Positions 55,248 through 64,000 of a stretch of 64,000 nt of DNA are shown here, one piece after another (position 1 is the first letter of the stretch; each line of letters begins with the position of its first letter). Below the pieces are notes generated by a model. That model did no database searches. It saw nothing but the letters and a program-made list of their open reading frames with translations, and was not told the DNA's origin. The position numbers were made by a program, and so were the translations under genes. Location: the NCBI RefSeq assembly GCF_001421015.2, contig NZ_CP013023.1, positions 4,955,001 to 5,019,000 of the forward strand. The letters run 5' to 3'. Source of the DNA: Paenibacillus bovis (GTDB lineage: Bacteria > Bacillota > Bacilli > Paenibacillales > Paenibacillaceae).

Positions 55248-56735
55248 ATGAGTTCAACCGTTAAGCCTACACCTACACCGGAGCCTCAGCTCCGCGCTGG
55301 CCTGCGCGCCAGACATATGACGATGATCGCCCTCGGCGGTTCGATCGGGACAGGATTATTCCTCGCCAGCGGCGGGGCGGTAGCCAATGCAGGTCCCGGC
55401 GGCGCTCTGCTCGCTTATGCCTGCGTCGGTATTATGGTCTATTTCCTGATGACGAGCCTTGGCGAGATGGCGACCTATATGCCGGATTCCGGTTCGTTCA
55501 ATACGTATGCCGCCCGTTTCGTCGATCCGGCTTTTGGCTTTGCGATGGGTTGGAATTTCTGGTACAACTGGGCGGTGACGATCGCTGCCGAACTGTCCGC
55601 TGCTACGATTATTATCAAATACTGGTTCCCGGAGAGTTCTTCCTTCCTGTGGAGTCTGCTGTTCCTGGCCTTGATCTTCCTGCTGAATATCCTGTCGGTC
55701 AAAGGATACGGGGAATCGGAATACTGGTTCGCCATGATCAAGATTGTCGTTGTACTTGCCTTCCTCGTGATTGGCGTACTGATGATCTTTGGCATCATGG
55801 GTGGCGAAGCGATTGGCTTCCGCAACTTTACGATTGGCGATGCTCCATTCAACGGCGGGCTGCTCGCCTTTATCGGCGTATTTATGGCAGCCGGATTCTC
55901 TTTCCAGGGAACCGAGCTGATCGGGGTTGCTGCCGGTGAGAGCGAAAACCCGCGTGAGCATGTACCGCGTGCGATCCGTCAGGTATTCTGGCGCATTCTG
56001 ATCTTCTACATTCTGGCGATTCTGGTGATTGGTCTGATCATTCCGTATACAACACCATCGCTGCTGGGCAGTGATCTGAGCGATATCGGTGTCAGCCCAT
56101 TCACCCTGATTTTTGAAAAAGCAGGACTTGCTTTTGCAGCTGCAGCCATGAATGCCGTTATCCTCTCGTCTGTACTGTCTGCCGGTAACTCCGGTATGTA
56201 CGCTTCGACTCGTGTACTGTATGCACTGGCTCGCTCCGGCAAAGCCCCGAAAATGTTTGGCCGTCTGAATTCCCGTGGCATTCCGCAAAATGCACTGATC
56301 GTAACCGCTGCTTTTGGCATGCTGGCTTTCCTGGCTTCACTGTTCGGGGATGGCGTTGTCTACAGCTGGCTGCTGAATGCTTCGGGGATGTGCGGATTTA
56401 TTACGTGGCTGGGAATTGCGATCAGTCATTACCGATTCCGTCGTGCTTTCCAGGCACAGGGTCGTGATATGAATGATCTGCCATTCAAGGCAAAATGGTT
56501 CCCGTTTGGCCCATTATTTGCTTTTGTACTGTGTGCGATCGTTATCGTGGGACAGAGTCTGTCGTACATTACACCGGAAGCGATTGACTGGAAATCTCTG
56601 CTCGCTTCTTACATTAGTGTTCCGCTGTTCCTGATTCTATGGCTGGGTTATAAATGGACCAAGCGTACCAAAGTAATCCCACTGAACGAGTGTGATCTGG
56701 AGACTGGCGCGCGGCAGGATGATTCGGTATCATAA
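55248..56735 (+). CDS. lysP: Lysine-specific amino acid permease (LysP type)
   Basis: 495 residues, twelve membrane helices of the APC family: MIALGGSIGTGLFLASGGAV (substrate-binding GSG-like motif), GSFNTYAARFVDPAFGFAMG and GFSFQGTELIGVAAGES. The lysine riboswitch upstream makes lysine the likely substrate. The ATG at 55248 is about 14 bases from GAAGGAG; the in-frame GTG five codons earlier overlaps that site. Confidence 0.93.
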   Translation: MSSTVKPTPTPEPQLRAGLRARHMTMIALGGSIGTGLFLASGGAVANAGPGGALLAYACVGIMVYFLMTSLGEMATYMPDSGSFNTYAARFVDPAFGFAMGWNFWYNWAVTIAAELSAATIIIKYWFPESSSFLWSLLFLALIFLLNILSVKGYGESEYWFAMIKIVVVLAFLVIGVLMIFGIMGGEAIGFRNFTIGDAPFNGGLLAFIGVFMAAGFSFQGTELIGVAAGESENPREHVPRAIRQVFWRILIFYILAILVIGLIIPYTTPSLLGSDLSDIGVSPFTLIFEKAGLAFAAAAMNAVILSSVLSAGNSGMYASTRVLYALARSGKAPKMFGRLNSRGIPQNALIVTAAFGMLAFLASLFGDGVVYSWLLNASGMCGFITWLGIAISHYRFRRAFQAQGRDMNDLPFKAKWFPFGPLFAFVLCAIVIVGQSLSYITPEAIDWKSLLASYISVPLFLILWLGYKWTKRTKVIPLNECDLETGARQDDSVS

Positions 56736-56834
56736 TGCCGCACCATCAGCATCCAAAGATGTGATTAGTTGACCTTATACATTGGGATGCCTATCGCGAA
56801 TCTATTCATACTCTAACCTTTACCAAAATATATA

Positions 56835-56908
56835 CTCAAAAAGCCTTTCCGCTCTCTGTCTGTAACCGGATTCCGGGTACGACAGTGAAGCAGGAAAGGC
56901 TTTTTGAG
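56835..56908. terminator. Bidirectional terminator between convergent genes
   Basis: CTCAAAAAGCCTTTCC pairs perfectly with GGAAAGGCTTTTTGAG; the 42-base loop carries an inner CTGTC/GACAG-type stem. It serves lysP and the arabinanase. Confidence 0.88.
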
Positions 56909-56952
56909 TTACACCATACAGTAAGTTGTGGCAGATAAAGAATGTTACGAGA

Positions 56953-57921
56953 TTAGTAGGTCGGCCAGCCGGCAGAATCATAATTCAGATCACTGATCAG
57001 CAGCTTCGGATTGCCACCATCGGTAGCATCGTAGGCATGACGGATAATCAGGTTGGTATTGTAAATGTCTTCACCGCCCGGACCTTTCCAGCGATCATTA
57101 CCTGCATCGAGAATCGTAAAACCGCCTTTCATCATATCTACGCCATTTTTGTCCACATAAGGACCGGTAATGCTCTTCGAACGTCCATAGACAGTTTTGT
57201 AAGTGCTGTTGGCTTTATCGCAACATTTATCAACAGAAGCGAATAAGTAGTAGTATCCTGTCTGTGCATTGTACGTAATGGATGGAGCTTCAATCGCACC
57301 ATCATTAACAGTACGTTTGGCAATAGAATAGATGCTGCCTGTAGGCTTCATCGTATTTTTATCCAATTTGGTAATTTTCAGACCTGTCCAGAATGATCCA
57401 AAAGCAAGCCAAGGCTGACCGCTGGCATCGATAACCAGTTCAGGGTCAATCGCATTGTAGTCTTTTGTGCTGTTCGAAGTCAGAACAACACCATCATCGC
57501 GCCAGCTGCCTGCGCCAACACTGCTTGCTGAAGCAAGGCCGATCGCCGATGTATTTTGGCCAAAATCAGAAGAGATCGAATAGTATAACCATGTACGACC
57601 ATTATATTGTTTGACATCCGGTGCCCATACATCATTGGCACGATCATTTTTCAAGTTAGGAGCATATTGTCTCCACCAGGATAAAGGAGAAAGGAAAACC
57701 TGCGGCACACGATAAAAGTTGGTTCCATTATCAGACTTCAGAACCTGAATACCAGCGCCTGTTGAGAATACGTAGGTTCCGCTGCCTTCTTTGATATAAG
57801 ATGGATCATGAACATTCACATCCCCACTTAGTGCCCAGTGAGCTGCGAATCCTTTGGTATCAGCAAAAATAGGCAGCAAGAGCGTCATAATAACCACCAT
57901 CGTAAGTACTTTGCGTTTCAT
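56953..57921 (-). CDS. abnA: Secreted GH43 endo-1,5-alpha-arabinanase
   Basis: 322 residues from the ATG at 57921. Signal peptide (KVLTMVVIMTLLLPIFADTKGFAA), then the five-bladed GH43 propeller with catalytic Asp in NVHDPSYI, Asp in NAIDPELVID and Glu in DGAIEAPSIT; also VWAPDVKQYNG. Length equals that of AbnA, which cuts arabinan of plant cell walls. A cre-like site overlaps its likely -10, so glucose repression is expected. Confidence 0.92.
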   Translation of the reverse strand: MKRKVLTMVVIMTLLLPIFADTKGFAAHWALSGDVNVHDPSYIKEGSGTYVFSTGAGIQVLKSDNGTNFYRVPQVFLSPLSWWRQYAPNLKNDRANDVWAPDVKQYNGRTWLYYSISSDFGQNTSAIGLASASSVGAGSWRDDGVVLTSNSTKDYNAIDPELVIDASGQPWLAFGSFWTGLKITKLDKNTMKPTGSIYSIAKRTVNDGAIEAPSITYNAQTGYYYLFASVDKCCDKANSTYKTVYGRSKSITGPYVDKNGVDMMKGGFTILDAGNDRWKGPGGEDIYNTNLIIRHAYDATDGGNPKLLISDLNYDSAGWPTY

Positions 57922-57996
57922 ATGCAAGGAACTTCCACCCTTCTGAATCAATTTAACACTGAATAATCAGCCTGCGCTGCTCAATGTCTATACTTA

Positions 57997-58014
57997 ATTA
58001 TAAAGCGCTTTCAA
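57997..58014 (-). promoter_or_regulatory. cre-like site overlapping the arabinanase promoter
   Basis: TTGAAAGCGCTTTATAAT on the minus strand contains the CcpA palindrome GAAAGCGCTTT running into a TATAAT -10 box. No good -35 could be fixed. The gap 57922-58328 is otherwise AT-rich and empty. Confidence 0.65.
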
Positions 58015-58225
58015 TAAATTAAAATATAATATTCACGTATTTGTATTTCATTTATATTTAGGTATCTTTTGCACTTTTTATAGTTAATATATATATAAAT
58101 TAATATGCTTTAACATTAATTTATAAAGGTTATTATTGATATTGATAAAGTTGAATATGTACTTTTCGGTCTTTTGATTATTTTTCAAATTTAAATTGTA
58201 TAATAATATGGAACTTTTTATCCAT

Positions 58226-58265
58226 AAAAAAAGACCTACTGGTATTTAGCCAACAGGTCTTTTTA
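58226..58265 (-). terminator. Terminator after transglutaminase-like gene
   Basis: AAAAAGACCTACTGG pairs with CCAACAGGTCTTTTT; T/A runs on both sides. Confidence 0.85.
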
Positions 58266-58328
58266 ACTTTATTTATTTACTACTGAAGTTATACTCAAGT
58301 ACAATTCAACTCCAGCTTGAAGTACATA

Positions 58329-59450
58329 TTAGCTCCAGCTCAAGGTAACTTTCAGATCACTGGCACTGCTGATTGATTTCACACTGTAGGATAGCGACTT
58401 CACGCCAACCGAAGACAATCCACGCAGATCATTTTTCAGACTGGTCAGGCTGCCGTTATAACGGAAAGTCACTGCATTTTTGCCAGCTGTCTGAGCCGCC
58501 TGTACTTGCGATTTGAGGCCTGCTGCCGAACGAATCGTATCGGATTCGCTCGCTGTGGACACATAATTCAGTGTTTTCTCCAGCTGCTGGTAAACGCTGG
58601 TTTTGGGACCGCCCGCCGCAATTAGCTGATCCAGCGTGCTGTGATACGTTGTATTCGCTGCCGGGTAGGTTTTGGTCCATTTGTGATCCTGCTTCATCTG
58701 GGAGTCAGTCAGCAGATAGTAGGCTGTCTGCACATCATTGCCCTGATCTGGTACCGGATCATCCCAGGTCGTATCCAGGTGATACCATTTGCCGTCCAGG
58801 TTCACCAGATTCCAGGCATGCAGCTCGCCATCGGCTGTACCTTCGGCGATCATGTTCTGGATACCGGCTTCCTTGAGCAGCTCGTAAGTCAGCAGAGCAT
58901 ATCCCTGACAGACTGCTGTGCCATCATGCAGTGCTTCATATGCGGTATAGCGGGTGTATGTCTCATCATATTTTACATTGCGTACGACCCAGTCATGGAT
59001 CGCTTTGACTTTCTCGTGGTCATTCATGCTGGCAGACACGATATTGGAGAGAATCTGCTGTACTTTATTTTTGACGTAGCCGGTCTGGGCAGTCGTCTCA
59101 CGATAGTTCATCGTAACTGTCACGCGCGCAGAATAGGCATTCTGGCGCCAGCTGAGTCCATAGCTGTCCAGAATGTACTGGGTATACGGATCTTTTTCCA
59201 GCGCATTTTCGAATGCGTTTTGCAGCATGGTTTTGAGACCGCTGGTACTTCCTTTATATAAAAGAGTAATTTCGGCATCACGATTCATTAGCGATGTATA
59301 AAGCGCATTGGTTACATCGGTGGAACTGTTAACGGTTACCTGTGAAGAAGCCGCATAGATAGCCTGATTGGGAGTAACAGCAGGAAGTCCTGTAAACAGG
59401 ATCGTTCCAGCCAGAAGGGTTTTGACCCAGATGGTATTTGATATTTTCAT
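58329..59450 (-). CDS. Secreted transglutaminase-like (papain-fold) protein
   Basis: 373 residues. Signal peptide (TLLAGTILFTGLPAVTPNQA). The transglutaminase core at about 150-240 has Cys in GTAVCQGYALLTYELL, His in ELHAWNLVNLDGKWYHLD and Asp in the following LDTTWDDP, the complete triad. N-terminal 130 residues and C-terminal 100 residues (SLSYSVKSISSASDLKVTLS) are of unknown type. Such proteins may act as proteases or cross-linkers in the wall. Confidence 0.87.
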   Translation of the reverse strand: MKISNTIWVKTLLAGTILFTGLPAVTPNQAIYAASSQVTVNSSTDVTNALYTSLMNRDAEITLLYKGSTSGLKTMLQNAFENALEKDPYTQYILDSYGLSWRQNAYSARVTVTMNYRETTAQTGYVKNKVQQILSNIVSASMNDHEKVKAIHDWVVRNVKYDETYTRYTAYEALHDGTAVCQGYALLTYELLKEAGIQNMIAEGTADGELHAWNLVNLDGKWYHLDTTWDDPVPDQGNDVQTAYYLLTDSQMKQDHKWTKTYPAANTTYHSTLDQLIAAGGPKTSVYQQLEKTLNYVSTASESDTIRSAAGLKSQVQAAQTAGKNAVTFRYNGSLTSLKNDLRGLSSVGVKSLSYSVKSISSASDLKVTLSWS

Positions 59451-60097
59451 GCAGACGTAACCGCCCTTCTCCTATGATTTGCTCTGATTGTATTTATCGG
59501 CAGACAAGCCGGTTCCGGTAATAGAATGAGGGCGCTTTACCGATAAATTTTATGGTTATGTGTACGATGTATTACAGGGCTGATTCCGCTCTGCGCCCGA
59601 GATTTTCCAGGCCCATAGCATAAGACGCATCCAGCGGCAGATAGTTGCGCTAAATGAATGTATTATTTGTAAAAAAGTGTGAAATTACTATTATTTAATC
59701 AAATAATCTCACTATACAGGAAAGATCAAATCATACAAATGAAAAGTTAATCCTGGAGCAACCAGAATGCATCTTTTATTGCTATGCTATAGTATACTGC
59801 TTCCTTTGCTTTTATTGTAAAACTTTTTTGATCGTACAATCAACTTAACCGCTTATTCCGGTATGTATGCATGGATGCCGAAAATAAGCACAGCCCTTTT
59901 CCTGTCAAAAGAAAAAAGGCTGTGTAGTGAAACGTCTATATTAGCTTCTATTCTACTATCAGGGTCTGTTCTGCTATCCGGCTTTTCTCTTGATTCTCAT
60001 GTCAGTTCTATCTTCTTTCTGCGGGTAGACTGCTATACGCATTAAAGAACCAACAGACATGTCTGTAAACCGGATGTATCCTCCCGATAGATCATCC
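59451..60097. other. Intergenic 0.65-kb stretch
   Basis: No supported gene. It holds the upstream region of the transglutaminase-like gene, a small AT palindrome near 59690 and, at 59889-59924, the stem-loop CACAGCCTTTTTT/AAAAGGGCTGTG likely ending the xyl transcript from the right. Confidence 0.6.
59889..59924 (-). terminator. Probable terminator downstream of xylB
   Basis: CACAGCCTTTTTT pairs with AAAAGGGCTGTG on the minus strand; the following T tract is weak (CTTATTTT). Confidence 0.55.
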
Positions 60098-61594
60098 TTA
60101 TCCTCTAAAAGCAGCCAGCCGCCGGTTCAGGTCAGCCGTCTGATTGTAAATCTCCTGATAAATGACAAATAGCTGGTTATACTGCTCTGCCCGGTCCGGA
60201 TCGGGTTCATACGATTTGGAAGTGCGCAGGAACGCTGCAGCGCAATCTGCCAGCGAATCGAACCAGCCGCTGCCGTAAGCAGCCAGCATAGCAGCTCCCA
60301 TCGCAGGTCCCTGCTCATTCTCCAGCCGGACTACCCGTGCATTGAAAATATCCGCCTGCATCTGCAGCCAGGTCTCATTACGAGCACCGCCGCCTATGGA
60401 GATCACTTCGGTAATCTGTTTGCCGGACTCCCGCAAGATATCGATCGATTCCCGCAGGGAGAACGTAATACCTTCCAGCACAGCACGGGCAAAATGCGGC
60501 AGACGATGCGATGCATCCATACCGATAAAGCTGCCCCGGATATCTGCATCCGGATGTGGTGTACGTTCGCCGACAATATACGGCGTAAACAGCAGTCCAT
60601 CGGCTCCGGCAGTAATCTCGTCCACGCCTGACAGCAAGGCTTCAAATGATAGTTCTTTGCCAAATGTGCTGCGGAACCATTCCAGACTGTAACCAGCAGC
60701 CAGCGTTACGCCCATGATATAAAAGGCATCTTTTTCCCCATGGTTAAAGAAATGAACTTTACCTTCAAAATCCAGATCCTTGCGTTCTTCATAGGACAAC
60801 ACAACCCCGGAGGTACCGATACTGCACATCGTCTGGCCTTCGCTTAGAATGCCTGCTCCGATCGCACCGCAAGCATTATCCGCGCCACCCGCATAGACAC
60901 GCGTAGTCTCACCAAGACCTGTACGCTCCCGGACCTCCGGCAGCAGTCCGCCTACATCGTCAAAAGACTCTACCAGACGCGGACAAAGAGATAATGGCAG
61001 ATCAAACGCAGTAGCAATCGTTTCGCTCCAAGACTTGGCGGTAATATCGAGCAGCAGCGTACCTGCCGCATCCGAATAATCCATCGCCAGATCACCGGTC
61101 AGCCGATAGCGTACATAATCCTTGGGCAGCAGGAACAGGGCTGCCCGGCTCCAGTTATCCGGTTCGTGTTCCTGTACCCACAGTATTTTGGGTAAAGTAA
61201 ACCCTTCAAGCGCACGATTACGGGCAATTTGCAGCAATTCTCCACCCAGCTTCTGTTCGATCCGACGGCACTGGGAAGTGGTACGTGTATCATTCCACAG
61301 GATCGCCGGACGGACCACTTGATGATCCTGATCCAGCAATACCAATCCATGCATCTGTCCGGAGAAGCTCATGCCTTGTATCTCTTCTGCCGGTACGCCG
61401 GATACCTCCAGCAGTCTGCCCAGCGAGACCAGCGTCTGCTCTACCCAATCTTCGGGATTCTGTTCGCTGTATCCCGGCTTGGGTTGGGATAGCGGATACG
61501 ACTCCGATGTCTCAAATGCCACCTGCCCCTGCTTGTTGACCAGCACCGTTTTGACAGCGCTGGTCCCCAGATCTACTCCAATAACGTAGCTCAT
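60098..61594 (-). CDS. xylB: Xylulokinase
   Basis: 498 residues of the FGGY kinase family: phosphate 1 motif GVDLGTSAVKTVLV, MSFSGQMHGLVLLD (substrate), the adenosine-side GGGARNETWLQMQADIF. It phosphorylates D-xylulose made by the XylA gene upstream. Ribosome site AAGGAGG. Confidence 0.96.
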   Translation of the reverse strand: MSYVIGVDLGTSAVKTVLVNKQGQVAFETSESYPLSQPKPGYSEQNPEDWVEQTLVSLGRLLEVSGVPAEEIQGMSFSGQMHGLVLLDQDHQVVRPAILWNDTRTTSQCRRIEQKLGGELLQIARNRALEGFTLPKILWVQEHEPDNWSRAALFLLPKDYVRYRLTGDLAMDYSDAAGTLLLDITAKSWSETIATAFDLPLSLCPRLVESFDDVGGLLPEVRERTGLGETTRVYAGGADNACGAIGAGILSEGQTMCSIGTSGVVLSYEERKDLDFEGKVHFFNHGEKDAFYIMGVTLAAGYSLEWFRSTFGKELSFEALLSGVDEITAGADGLLFTPYIVGERTPHPDADIRGSFIGMDASHRLPHFARAVLEGITFSLRESIDILRESGKQITEVISIGGGARNETWLQMQADIFNARVVRLENEQGPAMGAAMLAAYGSGWFDSLADCAAAFLRTSKSYEPDPDRAEQYNQLFVIYQEIYNQTADLNRRLAAFRG

Positions 61595-61681
61595 AGTATT
61601 CCTCCTTTATAAATTGCTGAATGACCGATAGGATGGCTGCACACATCAAAATGATGCTTTACAGCGAATGGTATTCATACC

Positions 61682-61729
61682 AAAAATCGCTCCCCTGCCG
61701 GTTCCCTTACGGGACCCAGGGAAGCGATC
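61682..61729 (-). terminator. Terminator between xylA and xylB
   Basis: ATCGCTTCCCTGG pairs with CAGGGGAGCGAT with an inner GGTCCCG/GGGAACC stem, followed on the minus strand by TTTTT. It probably lowers xylB relative to xylA by partial termination. Confidence 0.75.
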
Positions 61730-61817
61730 ATGGACTCTTTATGATGCAGACAACAGCTATCCGGATCACACCTGCAGGATCTGATACGATGCATGGCTGT
61801 CTGCTGTAAAGATAGGA

Positions 61818-63134
61818 TTATTCAGTCACCAGATACTGGTTCAGTGTGGCTTTGAGCAATTCTTCACGGCCGGATTCATTCTGGCGCGGCTGCTCGTTGT
61901 TCAGCGCGTACTCTGCCAGTGAAGACAGTGTTGCTTTGCCGCTCACTACATCGGCACCCACGCCTTCGCGGAAGCTGCTGTAGCGCTGATCGATAAAGTC
62001 TTCGAACACGCGATCTTCCAGCAGACGGGCAGCCGTGGTCAGACCTTTGGCAAATGTATCCATACCGGCTACATGAGCGATTACCAGATCTTCCGGTGTA
62101 AAGGAAGGACGGCGTACTTTGGCATCAAAGTTAATACCGCCACGACCCAGACCACCATTTTGCAGCACTTCATACATGGTTGTTGTCGCTGCATACAGAT
62201 CTACCGGGAATTCATCTGTATCCCAGCCGATCAGCATATCGCCTTGGTTCGCGTCGAGCGAGCCGAGCATGCCTTCTGTACGGGCTACACGCAGCTCATG
62301 CTGGAACGTATGGCCTGCCAGTGTCGCATGGTTGGCTTCCAGGTTCAGTTTGAAATGATCGGTCAGATCATATTTTTTGAGGAAGGAAATCGCTGTCGCC
62401 GCATCAAAGTCGTATTGATGCTTGGTCGGCTCTTTTGGCTTCGGCTCGATCAGGAACTGGGCATCAAAGCCGATTTCCTTGGCATAATCGACTGCCATAT
62501 GGAACATGCGGCCCATATTGTCCTGCTCCAGTGCATAGTCTGTATTCAGCAGTGTCTCATACCCTTCACGACCGCCCCAGAATACATAGTTTTCCGCGCC
62601 CAGACGCTTGCCGACTTCCAGACCTTTTTTGATCTGTGCCGCCGCATGAGCATATACATCGGCATTACATGTAGAAGCTGCACCGTGCATAAAGCGCGGA
62701 TTGCTGAACATGTTGGCTGTATTCCACAGCAGTTTTTTGCCGGTTTGCTTCATATGTTGTTCAATCATATCGACAATCGTATCGATATTGTTGTAAAATT
62801 CGCGAAGACTGTCTCCTTCGGGAGCGATATCCACATCGTGGAAACAGAAGTAAGGCATGCTCAGTTTGTCCATCAGCTCGAACAGTCCTTCGACGCGAGC
62901 TTTGGCCAGGTCCATGCCTGTATAGGAGCCCCACGGACGGGAAGCGGTTTCAACACCGAATGGATCGGAACCACCGGCAACGAGTGTATGCCAGTACGCC
63001 ATACCAAAGCGCAGATGCTCTTCCATCGTCTTGCCCGCTACGATCTGGGACGGATTATAAAATTTAAAAGCATAGGGATTTTTGGATTGGACACCTTCGT
63101 AAGCTACTTTCTCAACATTTGCAAAGTAAGCCAT
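61818..63134 (-). CDS. xylA: Xylose isomerase
   Basis: 438 residues, the usual class II length. [13 protein letters not shown] (catalytic His/Asp), [31 protein letters not shown] and [16 protein letters not shown] with GSLDANQGD are the metal-binding blocks. Converts D-xylose to D-xylulose. The promoter region carries a XylR operator and a cre site; ribosome site GAGGAGG. Confidence 0.97.
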   Translation of the reverse strand: MAYFANVEKVAYEGVQSKNPYAFKFYNPSQIVAGKTMEEHLRFGMAYWHTLVAGGSDPFGVETASRPWGSYTGMDLAKARVEGLFELMDKLSMPYFCFHDVDIAPEGDSLREFYNNIDTIVDMIEQHMKQTGKKLLWNTANMFSNPRFMHGAASTCNADVYAHAAAQIKKGLEVGKRLGAENYVFWGGREGYETLLNTDYALEQDNMGRMFHMAVDYAKEIGFDAQFLIEPKPKEPTKHQYDFDAATAISFLKKYDLTDHFKLNLEANHATLAGHTFQHELRVARTEGMLGSLDANQGDMLIGWDTDEFPVDLYAATTTMYEVLQNGGLGRGGINFDAKVRRPSFTPEDLVIAHVAGMDTFAKGLTTAARLLEDRVFEDFIDQRYSSFREGVGADVVSGKATLSSLAEYALNNEQPRQNESGREELLKATLNQYLVTE

Positions 63135-63237
63135 TACATAAATCCTCCTCTTATGTGTTCATGGGCGTGAGATTTCGCGGCAGAACAGGTCGTCCATGAT
63201 CGGTTCAGCTGTCGGCTGCGCAAAATAACCGCTTGAA

Positions 63238-63251
63238 AGAAATCGTTTACA
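63238..63251. promoter_or_regulatory. cre site (CcpA)
   Basis: AGAAATCGTTTACA matches 13 of 14 positions of the CcpA consensus TGNAANCGNTNNCA, 104 bases before xylA. Confidence 0.75.
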
Positions 63252-63275
63252 TCGTTATCCTAACATATACAGAAT

Positions 63276-63300
63276 ACTTTGTCTATTCATTAAACAAAGT
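63276..63300. promoter_or_regulatory. XylR operator
   Basis: ACTTTGTCTA and TAAACAAAGT form an inverted repeat (one mismatch) around TTCAT, of the xylose-operator type, in the 196-base gap between divergent xylA and xylR. Confidence 0.85.
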
Positions 63301-63330
63301 CTTAAAAAATCGGCTAAAGGGGTATTATTC

Positions 63331-64000
63331 ATGAAAATTACTGGAGACCAGGCACTCGTCAAACGTATCAACAAGTCGCTCGTACTGGACAGCATCCGCC
63401 AGCATGCACCATTGTCCCGTACCAGCGTCTCCCGGCTCACCGGGCTGAACAAGGCAACCGTCTCCAATCTGGTGCAGGAACTGATCGATGATCAACTGGT
63501 GCTGGAATCCGGTGAAGGCCAGTCCAGCGGCGGTCGTAAGCCGCTCATGCTGGAATTCAACCGGACAGCCGGTTATGCTGCTGGTGTAGAGCTAACCGTC
63601 AATGAACTGACGATTGTACTAACCGATCTGGAAGGCGAGATTATCGCGCGGCAGATGATGCCGCTGCAGGATCACCAGGTATCCACGACACTGGAGCTGA
63701 TGCAGCAGATGATGACCCGGTTGCTGACCGAGGTGCCTGCCTCTGTGCATGGACTAATCGGGATGGGCGTTGGTGTGCCTGGTATGGTCGATGCGCTTGG
63801 CAATGTGCTCTTCGCACCCAATCTGGGCTGGGAAGGTGTGCCGCTGCGCGTGGAGCTGGAGCAGCTGTTCGGACTGCCAGTTACGATTGATAATGAAGCC
63901 AATGCCGGCGCGATTGGCGAGCTGCAGTTCGGTGCGGGACGGCATGTACGCAATCTGGTCTATGTCAGTGTAGGTATGGGGATTGGCTCCGGTATTATTA
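63331..64000 (+). CDS. xylR: Xylose repressor XylR (ROK family), C-terminus cut off
   Basis: 223 codons are visible; the window ends before the stop. ATG at 63331 after AAAGGGG. N-terminal winged helix (SRTSVSRLTGLNKATVSNLV), then the ROK sugar-kinase-like domain with GMGVGVPGMVDALGNVL, DNEANAGAIGE and the start of VSVGMGIGSGII. XylR represses xylAB without xylose; divergence from xylA and the operator between them fit. Confidence 0.94.
   Translation, partial: MKITGDQALVKRINKSLVLDSIRQHAPLSRTSVSRLTGLNKATVSNLVQELIDDQLVLESGEGQSSGGRKPLMLEFNRTAGYAAGVELTVNELTIVLTDLEGEIIARQMMPLQDHQVSTTLELMQQMMTRLLTEVPASVHGLIGMGVGVPGMVDALGNVLFAPNLGWEGVPLRVELEQLFGLPVTIDNEANAGAIGELQFGAGRHVRNLVYVSVGMGIGSGII

Overview
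The window is a chromosomal segment of a Paenibacillus-like Firmicute. The support is the mix of families: PerR, GatCAB, the SigB partner-switch, a YyaC-type spore protein, NEAT hemophores with IsdG, a lysine riboswitch, XylAB/XylR with a cre site, strong AGGAGG ribosome binding sites, and moderate GC. No ribosomal RNA, CRISPR array, intact transposase or prophage was seen. Most of the first 46 kb is read from the minus strand.

Layout: (1) 0-16.5 kb is mostly housekeeping on the minus strand: a nucleotidyltransferase-like protein, a GH18 protein, PerR, membrane proteins, MgtC, GatCAB, MBL/thioredoxin/DedA genes, methyltransferase, hydrolase and YyaC. (2) 16.6-19.5 kb has plus-strand small envelope and stress proteins (DUF1128, PAP2, GlsB, YtxH, DUF5665), followed by a gene-poor 0.9 kb with two large stem-loop elements. 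(3) 20.4-32.3 kb is a general-stress island: SigB-RsbW-RsbV, a REC-kinase-REC hybrid, a CheR-type methyltransferase, a large CHASE/HAMP-GAF-kinase-3xREC hybrid and a REC-PP2C phosphatase. This is the parts list of the RsbK/RsbM/RsbY control module of the Bacillus cereus group. Four SigB-type promoters with an identical 14-bp spacer sit in front of rsbV and three small stress genes nearby. (4) 32.4-37.4 kb has a YpmS-like protein, CDF transporter, ABC-F protein and MBL hydrolase.

(5) 37.7-50.2 kb is a haem/iron uptake island. One minus-strand run holds four secreted NEAT proteins (12 NEAT domains in all, nine in one protein) and a complete IsdE-like ABC transporter. Divergently, behind Fur boxes, lie a second complete ABC transporter and an IsdG-type haem monooxygenase. 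The second permease carries seven in-frame 24-bp repeats in its N-terminus. (6) 50.4-56.7 kb has an AraC regulator, a noncoding stretch with tRNA-like arms ahead of a slipin/SPFH gene, a CvfC-like protein, and a lysine riboswitch controlling a LysP-type permease. (7) 57-64 kb is plant-polysaccharide use: GH43 arabinanase, a secreted transglutaminase-like protein, xylulokinase, xylose isomerase and a divergent ROK-family XylR (cut off by the window end) with operator and cre site.

The least explained parts are the tRNA-like region before the slipin gene, the permease repeat, several unrelated short tandem repeats between genes (40, 19 and about 26 bp), and the paired large inverted repeats at 19.8 and 20.1 kb. 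All calls are from reading the sequence; no database search was run.
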